Notes: generated by a model not told the origin, from the letters alone. DNA of 31,217 nucleotides from Acanthaster planci (GCF_001949145.1 NW_019091360.1:478237-509453); one strand, 5' to 3'; numbered from the stretch's first letter, positions 9,770 to 19,788 are shown. Program-made: numbers and translations.

Positions 9770-10355
9770 TTAACCACTTCCTGGTGGAATTTGTATATGC
9801 AGGACAAATTCCCAGGCAATTTCAAGATTTTCCGTTTTCAAAATTCTTCAACAATTTATAACTTCATTTACTGGATGTTCACACCCACACGAATGACTGT
9901 CTGGTCCTACTTTAATCTGACAGGCAACCTCCATTGACACCCAAGTATTTGAGCCAGGCTTGCTGCCCAGTAAAGAGAGCCTAGATTGCACAGTGTTGTG
10001 TAATTTCTTTTGTTCCAAAAATTAGCCTAGTGTGTTGCAGAATGGCAGTGGTGTTTTTTGGCCAGATGAGCATGCAGCAGAACTGTATCGCTCATTGTTT
10101 GAGTGCTGGAGCACTTTTGTCCCCGCTGATAATCCGCTGGATCTGAATGCCGTAAACTGTGTTATACTATTGATGGATTGTCTCCACTAATGCCAACTGA
10201 AAAATGATAGCAATTTCCAGCAGCTTGGTTTTTGTTATGAGTACGGTCTTTTGTTTCAAGGCCCAGCAGCTTTATCCGATTTGGGAACCCTAGCTACATG
10301 TATGGGTATAAAGCCAACGTCTCCAGTTCCGGGGACCCCGGAGGCAAGTGGTTAA
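9770..10355. mobile_element. TTAA-flanked non-autonomous DNA element, full-length copy
   Basis: The ends are TTAA|CCACTTCCTGG on the left and CCGGAGGCAAGTGG|TTAA on the right. Both TTAA tetramers would be target duplications, as in Kolobok and piggyBac elements. Its length is 586 bp including both TTAA. Relatives: 950-1379 (right part) and 8301-9773 (both ends). No transposase frame is present. The superfamily is inferred only from TTAA. Confidence 0.82.
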
Positions 10356-10440
10356 AACAAGAAAACTATTATAGCAAAGCAATTTGAGAGGTCCCAATGG
10401 CCTCGTTGTAATGGTGTTCCACTGTACTAAGGAGCAATAA

Positions 10441-12600
10441 ATAATTAACTCACCAAGTAAGGATCTTCAGACTGACTGTCCCTGAATGGGAACATGAAGA
10501 TCGGTGTCATAGCGATTGATCACTGAAGCCCACGACAGAACAGGAAAGGATTGTGTTACTGTTGCAATGGTCTCCATCCGGAATTTCTTGGGGCGGATGA
10601 ATTTGTTCAATGGCTTTAGGTAGATGACCGGACGCCATTTGCCTGGATCCTTCTTGGATGCGAGGAAGAAGGTTGAAATGAAGCCGATCCTGAATTGGCT
10701 GGATTCGACCTGATGGATGGTTAGGTTTGTAGAAGGGAGTTAATCTCTGAGTCCAGCACCAAGCACCTTGTTGTGAGGAACAGGAGTAGGATGTAATATA
10801 GCCTCGGGCAGCGAGGTGCTTATAAACTCAAGTGAATATCCGTGTGCAGGAGTTGAGAGAAACCCAGCTGTCCAAGGTGATGTCCCTTGAGAATCCTAAG
10901 AACTGTTGCAGGTGGCCACCAATGGGTTCGGAGTTGGCAGTCACCAACGTACTGTTCAGTCCCTTGTCAAGGCCAAGAAGAGCTTGGGCTGTAGAGTCTG
11001 GGGAGACCGTAGTCTGAAGTGGGAGGCTTTATTGAGCTTCGTGAGTGTACAATCCAGCAGGGCTTTATCCTTATCCCAAAAGATTCCCTGAGCAAGTGGT
11101 CTTCCCAAGTCCGCACTTATCTTGTCGTTGGCTGCATCGGGAAGGTCTAGAACAGACGGGAAATACTTGAAATCCTCCGTTAAGAAATGGTAGCAAGCTA
11201 CAGCTCCCTTGGGGAGTGCACGCCAGTGCTTGGCTTCGGGGAGGAATTTAAATATCTCCATGCAGGAGCAATCAAGCGGGAGTTTGTGAACAATTGACCC
11301 AGAAGCATCCAGTCGAATCGTATGTCATTTGAACAAGTTGTGATTGGAATCCTCCTCCAGCAGAACAGCTGCGGGCAGGCCGAGCATTTGAATCATTTCC
11401 CGTTGAAGAAGATGGAGTCGACCCTCAGCCAAAGTAAGAGCACTGACAGAATCAACCTCTTCCTCTTAGAAGATACCGCCGGTTGTTCAGCTTGGGGACA
11501 GTTTCGAGCCCTGCACAGTCCTGAGTGGCATAGACCACTCTTGTAAACAAACGCTTGGGTGGTGCAACCCCAGTGTGGAGTCCTGGTTGAGCTGGGTGGG
11601 AGTGGTTGGCCTGCCAGGGACAGGTCAGAGGTGGTGGAGGCTGGAGGTGGTCTGTCGCCGAGGTGACAGACGATGGGGGTAAAGGCTTTATTGACAGATT
11701 GAAAGGCCAAAATCCAAACCTCAGAAGTCTGGTCACGCCAGTCAGAGTGGTGCTTCTTGGCAGGTGTGGAGGCACTGGAGTAAGAAGGGGAGCGCTTACA
11801 TTTGCTCTTCCCATTAGCAGGCGACCCAGCGGTGGAGGTGGCTAATGGGACCACAGTAGGTGGAGCGCCCAGGGAGCGTTCCCAACCGAAGTAAGCGGGA
11901 ACTCTGGAGCATAAGGCAGAAGCACCCGGGGAAGTAAGGCACGATGGCCCGAGAGGCCCAGTTGAAAGCCAGAACTGCGTATGGGGTGTGGAGGCTTGAA
12001 GCTTCGACAACTTAAAAGTCCAGTGGGCTGCACGGCACCTGAGGGAGATTGGCTTGGTGCCATGGTGTTGTGACACAATGGCATACTGGGCAGAGCAGAC
12101 CCCAGCACTTGTGGATAACCAGGCCTATGAGCTTCAGTCTCTGGGCAAGAGAAAGTGTGCTCAGAGGATGCCGGAGAAGTGGTCTTTTTGACCGATATGG
12201 AACGGTGGCTGATGCTCTTCGGAGTCGTCAGGGGAATGCTGGCAGCAGTGCTGCATGTGTTCCTCTAGGACATGGCCGGTGAAGGGCATGGCAAGCTCTC
12301 GGTGGCGGTTGGGCGGGATCAGGAGACGTCTGGTAGAGTTCTCCCTTGGGAGTCCACGCTGAATCGCTAGGCCAGCGATTGACCAAGGAGACAGGGGACC
12401 GTACTTGATCCTGGCGGTGCCCCTGCTCAAGCAGTCATCCACAGTCAACCACAGAGCTTCCCCGTCAGCTCTGTGGGGCCAAATGAGCAAGGGGGCCTTG
12501 CCAGACCCTGGTGGGTATCCCCTGGATGATGGCAGGCCTTTCCCTCATCCTGGTAGCTGGAGAAAACGGGGGTATGACAGACCTGACAGCGAACCCCTAA
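10441..12600 (-). mobile_element. DIRS-like retrotransposon fragment: gag-like region and start of RT
   Basis: Read on the minus strand. From about 12535 to 12160 is a long open stretch (contains RRLLIPPNRHRELAM) whose family I do not recognise. From 12076 to 11393 is a low-complexity basic frame (KSKCKRSPSYSSASTPAKKHH). From 11261 to 10956 is a gag-like block with LPDAANDKISADLGRP, QGIFWDKDKALLDCTL and TKLNKASHF. From about 10720 to 10441 is the start of an RT with LKPLNKFIRPKKFRMETI and LHVPI. LKPLNKFI.P.KF.METI is typical of DIRS/Ngaro RTs. The RT stops at its first third and no RNase H or recombinase follows, so this is a truncated insertion. Frameshifts occur throughout. Confidence 0.75.
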
Positions 12601-13140
12601 ATTCAGCCGGCTTAGGCCAATAATTTAATGGAAGTAATATCCCTGGTTTTGCTAGGACGAACCTCCTGGTACCGACAGTGAACAACATGCAGGGTGCACG
12701 TACAAGAAAAACAAAGAGAATAAAAGAACACAATATACATATACACACCAGAAAAACACTCTTACCACACGAAGTGTGAAAATTAAGGTAATACTTTATT
12801 CAAGAAGGATGGATGATCAAATCCACACAGAACCGTGTAGCAAAAACGGAGACTTGATAAATCAAAGATGCCTAGAAAGACACATCCGTTATGTTACACC
12901 GTTGAGAAAAGAATGATCATGGCACAGAGACCGCATTGCACGGATGATCAAACCTTTTCAGCAATTAATAAATTTGCATATGTAGTGACTGTTTGGGTGG
13001 GTAGAGCGCCGTAGACTTGAATTTTCAACCAAGATAAACATTCTGAAAAATTCAGTTTTCTGCACACAGTGCAATTATCCAGTAAGACTTTGTCAACTAT
13101 TTATCCCATAATACACAGTGAAAAGGCCTCTCCATTATAA
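12601..13140. other. Non-coding stretch downstream of NAGS exon E
   Basis: Contains one inverted repeat-family copy (12971-13018) and no recognisable exon. I looked here and further left for the last NAGS exon (a NPINPWYF-like block) on the minus strand and did not see it. Confidence 0.45.
12971..13018 (-). repeat. Dispersed repeat, copy 2 (pairs with 7357-7402)
   Basis: The reverse complement reads GTCTACGGCGCTCTACC, then CACCCAAACAGTCACTACA and TATGCAAATT, matching 7357-7402 with a few changes. Confidence 0.7.
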
Positions 13141-13173
13141 CCCCTTAGTTGCGCACTGCATTGTGAATTGTCC
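13141..13173 (-). mobile_element. Terminal fragment of the 166-bp palindromic MITE family
   Basis: The reverse complement begins GGACAATTCACAATGCAGTG, followed by CGCAACTAAGG, matching the end of the palindromic MITE family with a few changes. The second arm is absent. It lies about 120 bp downstream of NAGS exon E. Confidence 0.5.
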
Positions 13174-13292
13174 ATGTTGACTGCAACGAGGAACTACACA
13201 TATCTCCACATGCCAGTGGTCACAAGTGAACTTTTGCCAAACAGATAGCTTCTATGTGTGCCTTGCTTAAGTGTCAATGAATACTTATTTAC

Positions 13293-13455
13293 CTGTCTCT
13301 GAAGACTTATTGAAAACTTGTCAAGATATGGTACATTCAGTCCAGCTTCCTGAGTTATCACAGCCACTGCGCTGTATCCCTCTGAAAGGTAGACAGTATG
13401 GAGTCGCCCTTCAAGTTCTTTGAAGTAGTTTTCTTTTAAGACCCTCCCAAAGGAC
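13293..13455 (-). CDS. NAGS: NAGS exon E (start of acetyltransferase domain, probable exon 6)
   Basis: The 163-nt exon runs from acceptor TTATGCACAG|G (with a clear pyrimidine tract CTTTTTCTTTTTGTC before it) to donor AGACAG|GTAAAT. It completes the split arginine codon and adds 54 codons. It contains SFGRVLKENYF, LHTVYLSEGYSAVAVI and VPYLDKFSISLQRQ, matching the opening of the C-terminal NAT domain of vertebrate NAGS. The exon stops right after RQ. In the family this is where the acetyl-CoA pyrophosphate-binding glycine-rich motif begins, so the catalytic core must lie on the next exon, which I could not find between here and position 1. A LINE fragment lies within about 80 bp upstream of the acceptor. 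Confidence 0.93.
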
Positions 13456-13529
13456 CTGTGCATAACCAGACAAAAAGAAAAAGGTGATTCTGAGAAAATT
13501 CTTCCCAGGTTATTTGCACTGATGTAGGA

Positions 13530-13985
13530 GAGTGATTGCTTGTTCCTCACTTGTGAGGATCGAGGAGGATGGGACAGCCAAGCTTCTACAGGCACAGAGA
13601 TGGCTGTGGAGCCTGATCCATGTAGCACAGACCCTTCTGCGCTTGGGACAGGTAAAGCCCTGGGTTGAGGTAAGTCTGAGAGGTAGCCTGCCTCTTACAC
13701 CTCTTCCTCTTGTGTTCAGTAGATTCACCTGTCAGTTTCGAATTTCTTGCTGCCTGTAAGAGTGGTGCCAGCCCACTTTTTCAAGAGTCTCCTGGCACCA
13801 TGATTGGTGATGGACACCAGCTGGAACAAGCCTCTTCTTGAGCGCTTCTTCGGAGCCCCTCTGTTTCGCTTTCCTTCGCGAAGTTTGTCAAAGAAGACAG
13901 CCTTCGGTAGACAGGAGTTCTCTATCCTTGCAACATAGCCTGCCCATCGAAGCTGGTGCGTCAGTGCCGTGGCTTGGATGCTCGG
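13530..13985 (-). mobile_element. LINE C-terminal fragment with C2H2-like zinc finger
   Basis: The minus strand encodes THQLRWAGYVARIENSCLPK, AVFFDKLREGKRNRGAPKKR and LLKKWAGTTL. After a frame change comes a C-terminal finger TCPKRRRVCATWIRLHSHL. This is the well-known tail of many non-LTR retrotransposon polyproteins (RWxGHVxRM...LPK...GKRxRGxxKKR, then C..C...H...H). In the finger the second cysteine appears replaced (CPKR for CPKC). The 5' part (RT) is missing, as expected from 5' truncation. It inserted in the NAGS intron close to the acceptor of exon E. Clade not resolved. Confidence 0.8.
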
Positions 13986-14400
13986 AAGATGTGGAAAGAA
14001 AGGAAGGAAGAAAGGAAAGAACTCAAATGTGCCAGGGAGGACAAAGTTGCCAATCTAAAATGGAAAAATACTACTTTGAGACACAACTTGGCAAGGTAGA
14101 ATGTGAGCTGAAGGGAGGCAGCACCAGCCGGGGAAAGCTTCCAAAAGAGGATCAGTGAGCTAAAAGGACACCTTGACCAGAATGCTAAATATCATGAGCA
14201 AGAGATTCGGGAGTTGTGTCAGCAGCTTAAAGATGCCCATACTATCACCGGGGATGCAAACCGGAATATTCAACTACTAGAGGATGCACAAGCTATGCTG
14301 CAAACCAAAGCCAAAATAGACTCCTGCAAACAGAAGGCAGAACAGCAACTGCAACAAAAACAGGAAGAGAAACGAGACATTGAAAACAAGTTCGAAAGCC
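13985..14400 (+). pseudogene. Orphan coiled-coil coding fragment
   Basis: One plus-strand frame starts at 13989 with a lysine/glutamate-rich stretch (MWKERKEERKELK), is broken by TAG/TGA near 14094-14111, then stays open to about 14400. The second part has a heptad-like pattern: KRISELKGHLDQNAKY, EIRELCQQLKDAH, NIQLLEDAQAMLQ and EQQLQQKQEEKRDIENKF. About 85 residues after the stop are almost certainly an alpha-helical coiled coil. The fragment is bounded by the LINE tail (13985) and the DIRS scrap (14405). It might be a captured host-gene piece or a retroelement ORF1; I do not recognise it. Confidence 0.5.
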
Positions 14401-14404
14401 TGAA

Positions 14405-14655
14405 GGGGCCCTCTCGAGTTGCAGATTCCTATGTCGGCCCCGGCTCTTCCACACTTGGCCTGGTGGTCAGTGAGAGACCCTTTTACAACCCCGAGACATA
14501 ACGTGGTGATCACAACAGATGCCTTGAACCTTGGCCGGGGCCTGTCTTCACCCCAACAAGCTTTCGGTTTCTGAGGCCCCAACTCCCAACAGGGCTCCCA
14601 CATCAATCTTTTGTAACTACAAGCAATCTTCAAAGCCCTCCTACACTTATGCTCA
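14405..14655 (+). mobile_element. Inverted DIRS fragment (RNase H region)
   Basis: The plus strand matches the reverse complement of about 15955-16180: GTTGCAGATTC, GGCTCTTCCACACTTGGC, GAGAGACCCTTTTACAACCC and CTCCTACACTTAT occur in the same order. It is therefore a second, oppositely oriented copy of the DIRS RT/RNase H junction, about 250 bp long. It is fused directly to the recombinase end of the next element. Confidence 0.82.
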
Positions 14656-16880
14656 TCCACAGAAGCAAAGACTGTCAAGACAGGGAACCAGAGTTTGTCT
14701 GAGGAGGCCGAGTGTGACTGGATTGCAGGAAAAAAGTGTCTCGGGGCTAGAAGGAAGATGTCTGATTTTTTGTGAGGAACCCTACCGCCGGAACAATAAT
14801 CGTACCCCAAGTGGTTCCCATCTAATGTGGCCATCAAATACTGAGAAAGCTTTGATTTCACAGCCTCTTTGTGAAGTAACGATGGCTAAGAGGAATGCCA
14901 GCTTGATACTTAAACGGAGAGAGGCCCGTCCTGCAGGTTCAAACAGAGGGCCAGCTAGGAGTTGTAGAATATCCCCCAGGCTCTAGGATGGGATGAGCTT
15001 CTTAGACGGGGCCTTCTATGAACATTCCCCTGAGAAAGGTGATGGATTGCTGAGTTGTCACAGATTGTTGAACTGTCAGGGAAGCCTCAGTGGATAGGTG
15101 CTATGGCTGAATGGTAGTTTCTGATCATGGACACCAGAAGGCCAGAGTTGAAAAGGTGTATGAGAAAGTCAGCTACGACTGAAAGAGGTGCCTTGGTAGG
15201 ATCTATAGCTTGCCCTTTACACCATGAGTCGAAATGTCGTATTTGGCCTCTGGCGGCCAAGGCAGCAGCGTCTCAAGAAAGGCCTGCCTCTTGGAGTTAT
15301 CTTTGGAAAATGTCCAGCAGGTTAGGTGAAGGTGAGGCAGGTCCGGATGCAGGACGTGAGACCTGGGTTGAAAGATGAAATCCGGGTGAACTGGCAGGAT
15401 CAGGGGAATGTCAACCAATAGTCTGACAATGTCTAACAGAAACCATGGTTGCCTCAGCCAGAACAAGGGATGAGGAGGATGTGACAGTTGTCCTGTTCTA
15501 TCTTGGACAGTACCTTGGGGATGAGGGAGAAAGGTTGGAATGCATATGCTAGAAGTCCTTCCCAGGAGACGTGTAGAGCATCAATCGCCCACACTTGGGG
15601 ATGTGGATATTGAGTGCAGTAGGTTGGGAGCTTGGTGTTCAGGTGGGACACAAAGAGATCCACGTGAGGCCTGTCGATCATGTGGAATAGTGTCTTGACC
15701 ATCTCGGGCAGAAGCGTCCACTCGGTAGGACGGACTGTGCCCTGAGACAGAGTGTCTGCTAGGTTGTTCTCTGCTCCAGGAATGTGTTTGGCGCGGAGAC
15801 TGATGGAGCGTTCTGTGGACAAGTAAAGAAGGTCCTGGGTTAGGAGGTACAGGCAAGGGGAGCGAGTGCCTCCCAGATGATTGATCAGCGACGGCTGTTG
15901 CGTTGTCTGATCAGACAAGGACCATCTGCCTTCTATGATCAAGTGTAGGAGGACTTTAAAGATTGCCTGTAGTTCCACAAGGTTGATGTGGGAGCCCTGA
16001 AGGTTGGGGCCTCAGAGGCCAGAAGCTTGTTGCAGGTGAACACAGGCCCCAGCTGAGGTTCAAGGCATCTGTTGTGATCACCATGTTGTCTCAGGGTTGT
16101 AAAAGGGTCTCTCACTGACCACCTGGCAAAGTGTGGAAGAGCCAGGGTTGACATTTGAATCTGCAAGTCGACAGGGTCCCTGCTTGGCTTGAAGTGTGTA
16201 AGGAGAAAGAGTTAGAAAGGCCTTATGAGGAGACAACACCAGAGGACGAGGTCTACCATCAACCCCAGAAAGTGGAGCCATGCTCTGGTGTTAACCTGTT
16301 GTTCTTGATACATGGTGATGCACTGTGGTTCTCTACAAGATCGTCCGTAGGCATGGCGATACCATTGTGGAGATCGAGGGTTGCTCCAAGGTAGGTTGGT
16401 TTCTGGGACAAGGCGGGTCTGGAATTGTCGTGATTGATCAAGACCCCAAGTCAAGACGTAAGGTCAGTGGCAGAAATAGCCTCATTCTTGGAGCGACCAA
16501 AGATTAGCCAATCATTATGGTACTGGAAAATGAGGATGTCGAACAATGAAAGTGTGCTCCCACAGACTTTACCACTTTGGTGAATACTCTCAGAGACATG
16601 GAGAGACCGAAAGGAAGGGCACAGAACTCGTATATCTGATTTCTGTAAGACAATTGGAGGAACTTGAGATCATCAAGGTGGATGGGAATACGTAGGTAGG
16701 TGTCCTTCAAGTCAATTGAGGACGCTCATGTTGAGATGAAAAAAGACAGTATTACGGTGTGAGGAGTCTCCATCTGAAACCTCTTTGGTTGAATGAACTT
16801 GTTGAGGGGTTTCTGATTGATGATCAGTGTCCACTCTTCCGGCTCCTCCTTTGGGGTGATGAGGTCCAGTTCATTGTGAC
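14655..16880 (-). mobile_element. DIRS-like retrotransposon fragment: RT, RNase H and tyrosine-recombinase region
   Basis: Minus strand. At 16880-16510 is RT with QKPLNKFIQPKRFQMET, LKDTYLRIPIHLDD and YEFCALPFGLS. At 16500-16180 is a decayed connection. At 15978-15454 is a 174-residue open RNase H block with LSDQTTQQPSLINHLGGTRS, LRAKHIPGAENNLADTLS, HVDLFVSHLNTKLP and WAIDALHVSWEGLLAYAF. At 15450-15120 is the post-RNase H linker (RQPWFLLDIVRLLVDIPL, SHVLHPDLPHLHLT). From 15000 to about 14660 are pieces of a tyrosine recombinase (IKLAFLLAI-like stretch and FFPAIQSHSASSDKLW). RT-RNase H-YR is the DIRS layout; the YR replaces an integrase. Stops and frameshifts interrupt every domain, and gag is missing. 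Confidence 0.85.
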
Positions 16881-17440
16881 TGTCACAATGTGAGAAGTTT
16901 ATAAGTCATGTTTACATTAAAATCACAAATTGGGAAATATGTAAACTGTGTTTATATAAATACTGGTAGAAAGAAAAATTATTGGGCTAAGAGTTACTTT
17001 CGGATTTGAGTTTGTCCCCACACACCCACTGCAGAGTGTAGAGGGCTATTCTAAACCAAATTTGTCAGAGAATACATAGTGGCAAGGAATGTAATGCAAA
17101 TTAATCATGCTTGAGTAACTTCAGTCCAAGGCACTCCCCTGTGTGTGTGCTGTAAGGCACTACCAATGCAGCCTTAGTGGTGTATGGAAGGGTAGTCCAC
17201 CTGTGTGGTGAGGTACATGTCCTGCATGTACTGTACATAGGGCGTGGCCCTGAAGAAAAGCCAGTTTGGAAATCAAACTGTAAGTTAATTTCACTTGGTT
17301 TGTATTCATGTTTATGCTTATTTTGTATAAGATAATTGTGAGCTCATTTAAAAGATGTGTTTAAATGGCCAAAAATTATTGAAAGTTATTTGGATTCTTT
17401 TTCAAAGGGTTTTCCCTGAGGGGGACTTAAAACCTTGCTG
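16881..17440. other. Intronic AT-rich DNA
   Basis: This lies inside the NAGS intron between exons D and E. No coding motif or clear repeat ends are seen. Confidence 0.45.
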
Positions 17441-17607
17441 GTTCTGAGTGAACCATTTGTTTGGAGTGAACCACCCTCATTCTGAGGGAATCATTTGTTC
17501 TGAGTGGACAATCATCATTCCGAAGGGATCATTATATTTGTTATGAGTGAACAACCATCTTTCTGAATGAACGAGCTCCAGTATAGCTTTACAGTTCTTA
17601 GTGAACT
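17441..17607 (+). repeat. Degenerate minisatellite, about 20-bp unit TTCTGAGTGAACCA...
   Basis: About eight units start with TTCTGAGTGAAC or a variant: TTCTGAGTGAACCA, TTTGGAGTGAACCA, TTCTGAGGGAATCA, TTCTGAGTGGACAA, TTCCGAAGGGATCA, TTATGAGTGAACAA, TTCTGAATGAACGA and TTCTTAGTGAACTA. Spacing is mostly 18-23 bp, with one longer gap before the last unit. The conserved half is the purine-rich GAGTGAAC; the spacer varies. Confidence 0.75.
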
Positions 17608-18782
17608 AGCCACCCCACCCAGCTCGAGGTGTAACAGTACGGAGAGGTTGAAGGCCGACCATCAGGCAAGAGGGAGTACCGTCCTTCGACCTTCCTTGAA
17701 GATCAGCCCAGGTGCTGATGTTCATCCGTGCACCCAGCTGGAGACAGTTTTAATCCAGGGAGCTGGCAAACATCTTGTAGAGAACTGCACCGTACACGGG
17801 GGTGGGCATTATTCCACCCATGCAAACAGTTGACTGTTGTGAAGGTGGCCTTGTGGGGCTTGAATAATTAACTAATTAGTTGTAAAGATTTATTTATTTG
17901 TTTTATTTATTTTCACGAAACGGCCGTAGGGGGGATATAATTAGGTATTTACACATTTTACTAATTCGATCTGAAACTGGATTTGGGTTACAAGTGATTT
18001 TTTTTTTTTTGGTAGAATAAATGTTCCTTGTCTAATGAAAAAAAAACCAAACGGTTTATCGATTTTGAAGTACGATTGTTTGACCTCCCAAACTTGTGTA
18101 CCTACTACCATACTGGTTAGTTATCACTGGTCCACTGAGGGGAAAGTCGGACCCCTGGTGTGACAGTGACAAGTCGATAAATTCGCACCACGGATCAGAA
18201 GCACCCATTGACTAAACTGGCTCTTCTTCCTGTGCATGCAGTGTCGGAATGACGGTCTACATGTATGAATTGGACTGTGTGATGATAGTGCAGTGTTTGT
18301 GCTTACAAGCAGCTGGTCTGTTGTGGTTATGCGCCTCTTTTCTGGTATTGATTAAAGGCAACAATTTGCAGAGTAAACATTAGTCACTCTTTTTTTGGTT
18401 TTGGTTTCGAATCAACATGATGATCAATGTATGCATGTGGTATATACAATATACATCACAGAAATAATCAGCAATGCGTGGAAACATGAAGCCTTTACGA
18501 ACCTACCAGTAAAAATACATGTTTAGTCGCTTTAACACCTAGAAAAAGAAGAAAATTATGGGCATGACTCCACTATGCATTGAGATAGAGGGCACACTGC
18601 AGTTGATCAGACTTTAGCAAATGGCCCGACAGGGCTTTAAAAATATGTCAAGGTAGATGCTATTTGGGTAAGATGAATGCCACACACTGTCAAAGTTGTT
18701 TTCAGCAAGCCTGCTTACAATTGAACAAAATTCTTGCTACTAAGGAGCATCTTGTTTCTGCAGTGGCAGTGAAATATCATAC
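17608..18782. other. Intronic DNA, no gene recognised
   Basis: The 88-codon plus-strand frame at 17567-17833 overlaps the minisatellite and has no known motif. The rest is AT-rich with a T10-type run near 18000 and no clear element ends. Confidence 0.4.
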
Positions 18783-18876
18783 CTTGTTACAAGTTTCTTC
18801 AGTCTGTCAATGTCCACATCTTTTAAGCTGGAATATTTCAAGATTCTTTCAGTCTTCTTGAACATGGTTCCAGAGC
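18783..18876 (-). CDS. NAGS: NAGS exon D (linker into acetyltransferase domain, probable exon 5)
   Basis: The 94-nt exon runs from acceptor GTGTGTAG|GC to donor ACAAG|GTATGAT. The first two bases complete a glycine codon, giving G-SGTMFKKTERILKYSS followed by DVDIDRLKKLVT and a split arginine codon. This equals the vertebrate 'GSGTLFKNAERMLRV...LDLVN' segment linking the kinase-like and N-acetyltransferase domains. It is the shortest exon of the set. It is separated from exon E by a 5.3-kb intron stuffed with retroelement debris. Confidence 0.92.
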
Positions 18877-19456
18877 CTACACACACATTAAAATTTACAA
18901 CAAGCTATCAATTTACGGGTAACCACCAAAAAGACGATTGTTAGTGTAAAAATCTTTCTACAAGTGACTTTAATAACACAGTCAGAATGAATCCCTATTT
19001 CATGGTCCCAAGTCACAGCCAGCACATCTTCTAACACAAATGCACTTGACAATTTAAATGCATTTTTCATTAATTTTTCTTTTGTTTTAAACAGAATATC
19101 TACAAACAAACATGCATATTGAAAATCAGTCTTTGTACTTTTAATTGGAAATCCTAAAATGAGCAAATCATCAGAGGGATAAAGATTCAAAAACACTCAT
19201 GGTTCAGACCATGCACCATGACATTGATTTGGTTAAGTTAGAACATGGATTCTGAAAACTTGAACACTGACAGCAAAATCTTTTGGCACAGACTCATCTG
19301 CCTTGTTTGCAGCTACCAAAGCTATATCCCCCCATTTTTCCAGTATTAAGAATACTAGAATGTACGTAGTGGAATGATTTCCAGTTTTCCACTGGAAAAA
19401 CTGGAAATAATTAAAATAATGCTGATTCAGACTGAGCATGACGTTTGAGGACTAAC
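18877..19456. other. NAGS intron between exons C and D
   Basis: This is a 580-nt intron on the minus strand (GTTAGT...GTGTGTAG). Open frames inside it have no recognisable motif. Confidence 0.7.
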
Positions 19457-19634
19457 CATGATGTGTAAACAGCTCTGTAAGGATAGTCTTGGCTGATGTG
19501 ATGACGACACTGGACAATGGAGGTAGATCAGCTACAAGACCACAAACTAGTTCTTTGGTTTTATGGTCTTGACTACTGCATGACTGCTTCATCAAGGCAT
19601 CCAGATCTGCTGGTATGTGAACCTCTTCTATTAT
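19457..19634 (-). CDS. NAGS: NAGS exon C (end of kinase-like domain, probable exon 4)
   Basis: The 178-nt exon is bounded by acceptor TTTTTTAG|ATAATAG and donor CATCATG|GTTAGT. A second AG ten bases further in (ATAATAG|AAG) breaks the frame with exon B, so the upstream AG is chosen. The resulting join reads GGLRDRGGR then IIEEVHIPADLD and aligns without a gap to vertebrate NAGS (...NLPADLD...). Later residues SSVVITSAKTILTELFTHHG match the '[20 protein letters not shown]' block that closes the kinase-like domain. It ends with one base of a glycine codon. This is about 59 codons with no stop. Confidence 0.92.
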
Positions 19635-19788
19635 CTAAAAAATTGTCAAAAATTTAAAAGCAAATGAAGTGTGGGTAAATAAAAAATTTAAAGCACAAAA
19701 GATGAATTGATGATGCGTTACATGTACCTTTACACGGTGTGAAGCGTAAAATCACACATTTGGTAGGTTCAGTGGAGGGCAATTCCAT

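Larger units (their letters stand above)
8301..9773. mobile_element. TTAA-flanked DNA element split by a Penelope-like insertion
   Basis: The left part 8301 to about 8490 starts TTAACCATTTCCTG and matches the first 200 bp of the element at 9770-10355 (TTCATTTACT, GACTGT.TGGT, CCATTGACAC). The right part, about 9530-9773, matches its last 240 bp (CTTTTGTCCC, TTTCCAGCAG, CAAGTGGTTAA). Between them sits the Penelope-like element, and about 165 bp of the MITE middle is missing. The TTAA at 9770-9773 is shared with the next copy. Confidence 0.8.

Noticed and set aside
11452-11845. Proline- and glycine-rich frames on both strands as separate proteins
   Set aside because: They are alternative readings of the DIRS gag-like region, with low-complexity composition.
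12161-12490. A retroviral-type integrase zinc-binding domain (RRLLIPPNRHREL...GHVLEEH)
   Set aside because: The resemblance is limited to a few residues and the H2C2 spacing is not met. It is more simply the start of the DIRS-like gag frame.
10441-16880. The two DIRS pieces (gag-RT at 10441-12600 and RT-RNase H-YR at 14655-16880) as one circularly permuted element
   Set aside because: Both pieces contain the same RT segment (KPLNKFI.P.(K/R)F.MET) with clearly different sequence, and NAGS exon E plus a LINE lie between them. Two independent insertions explain this better.
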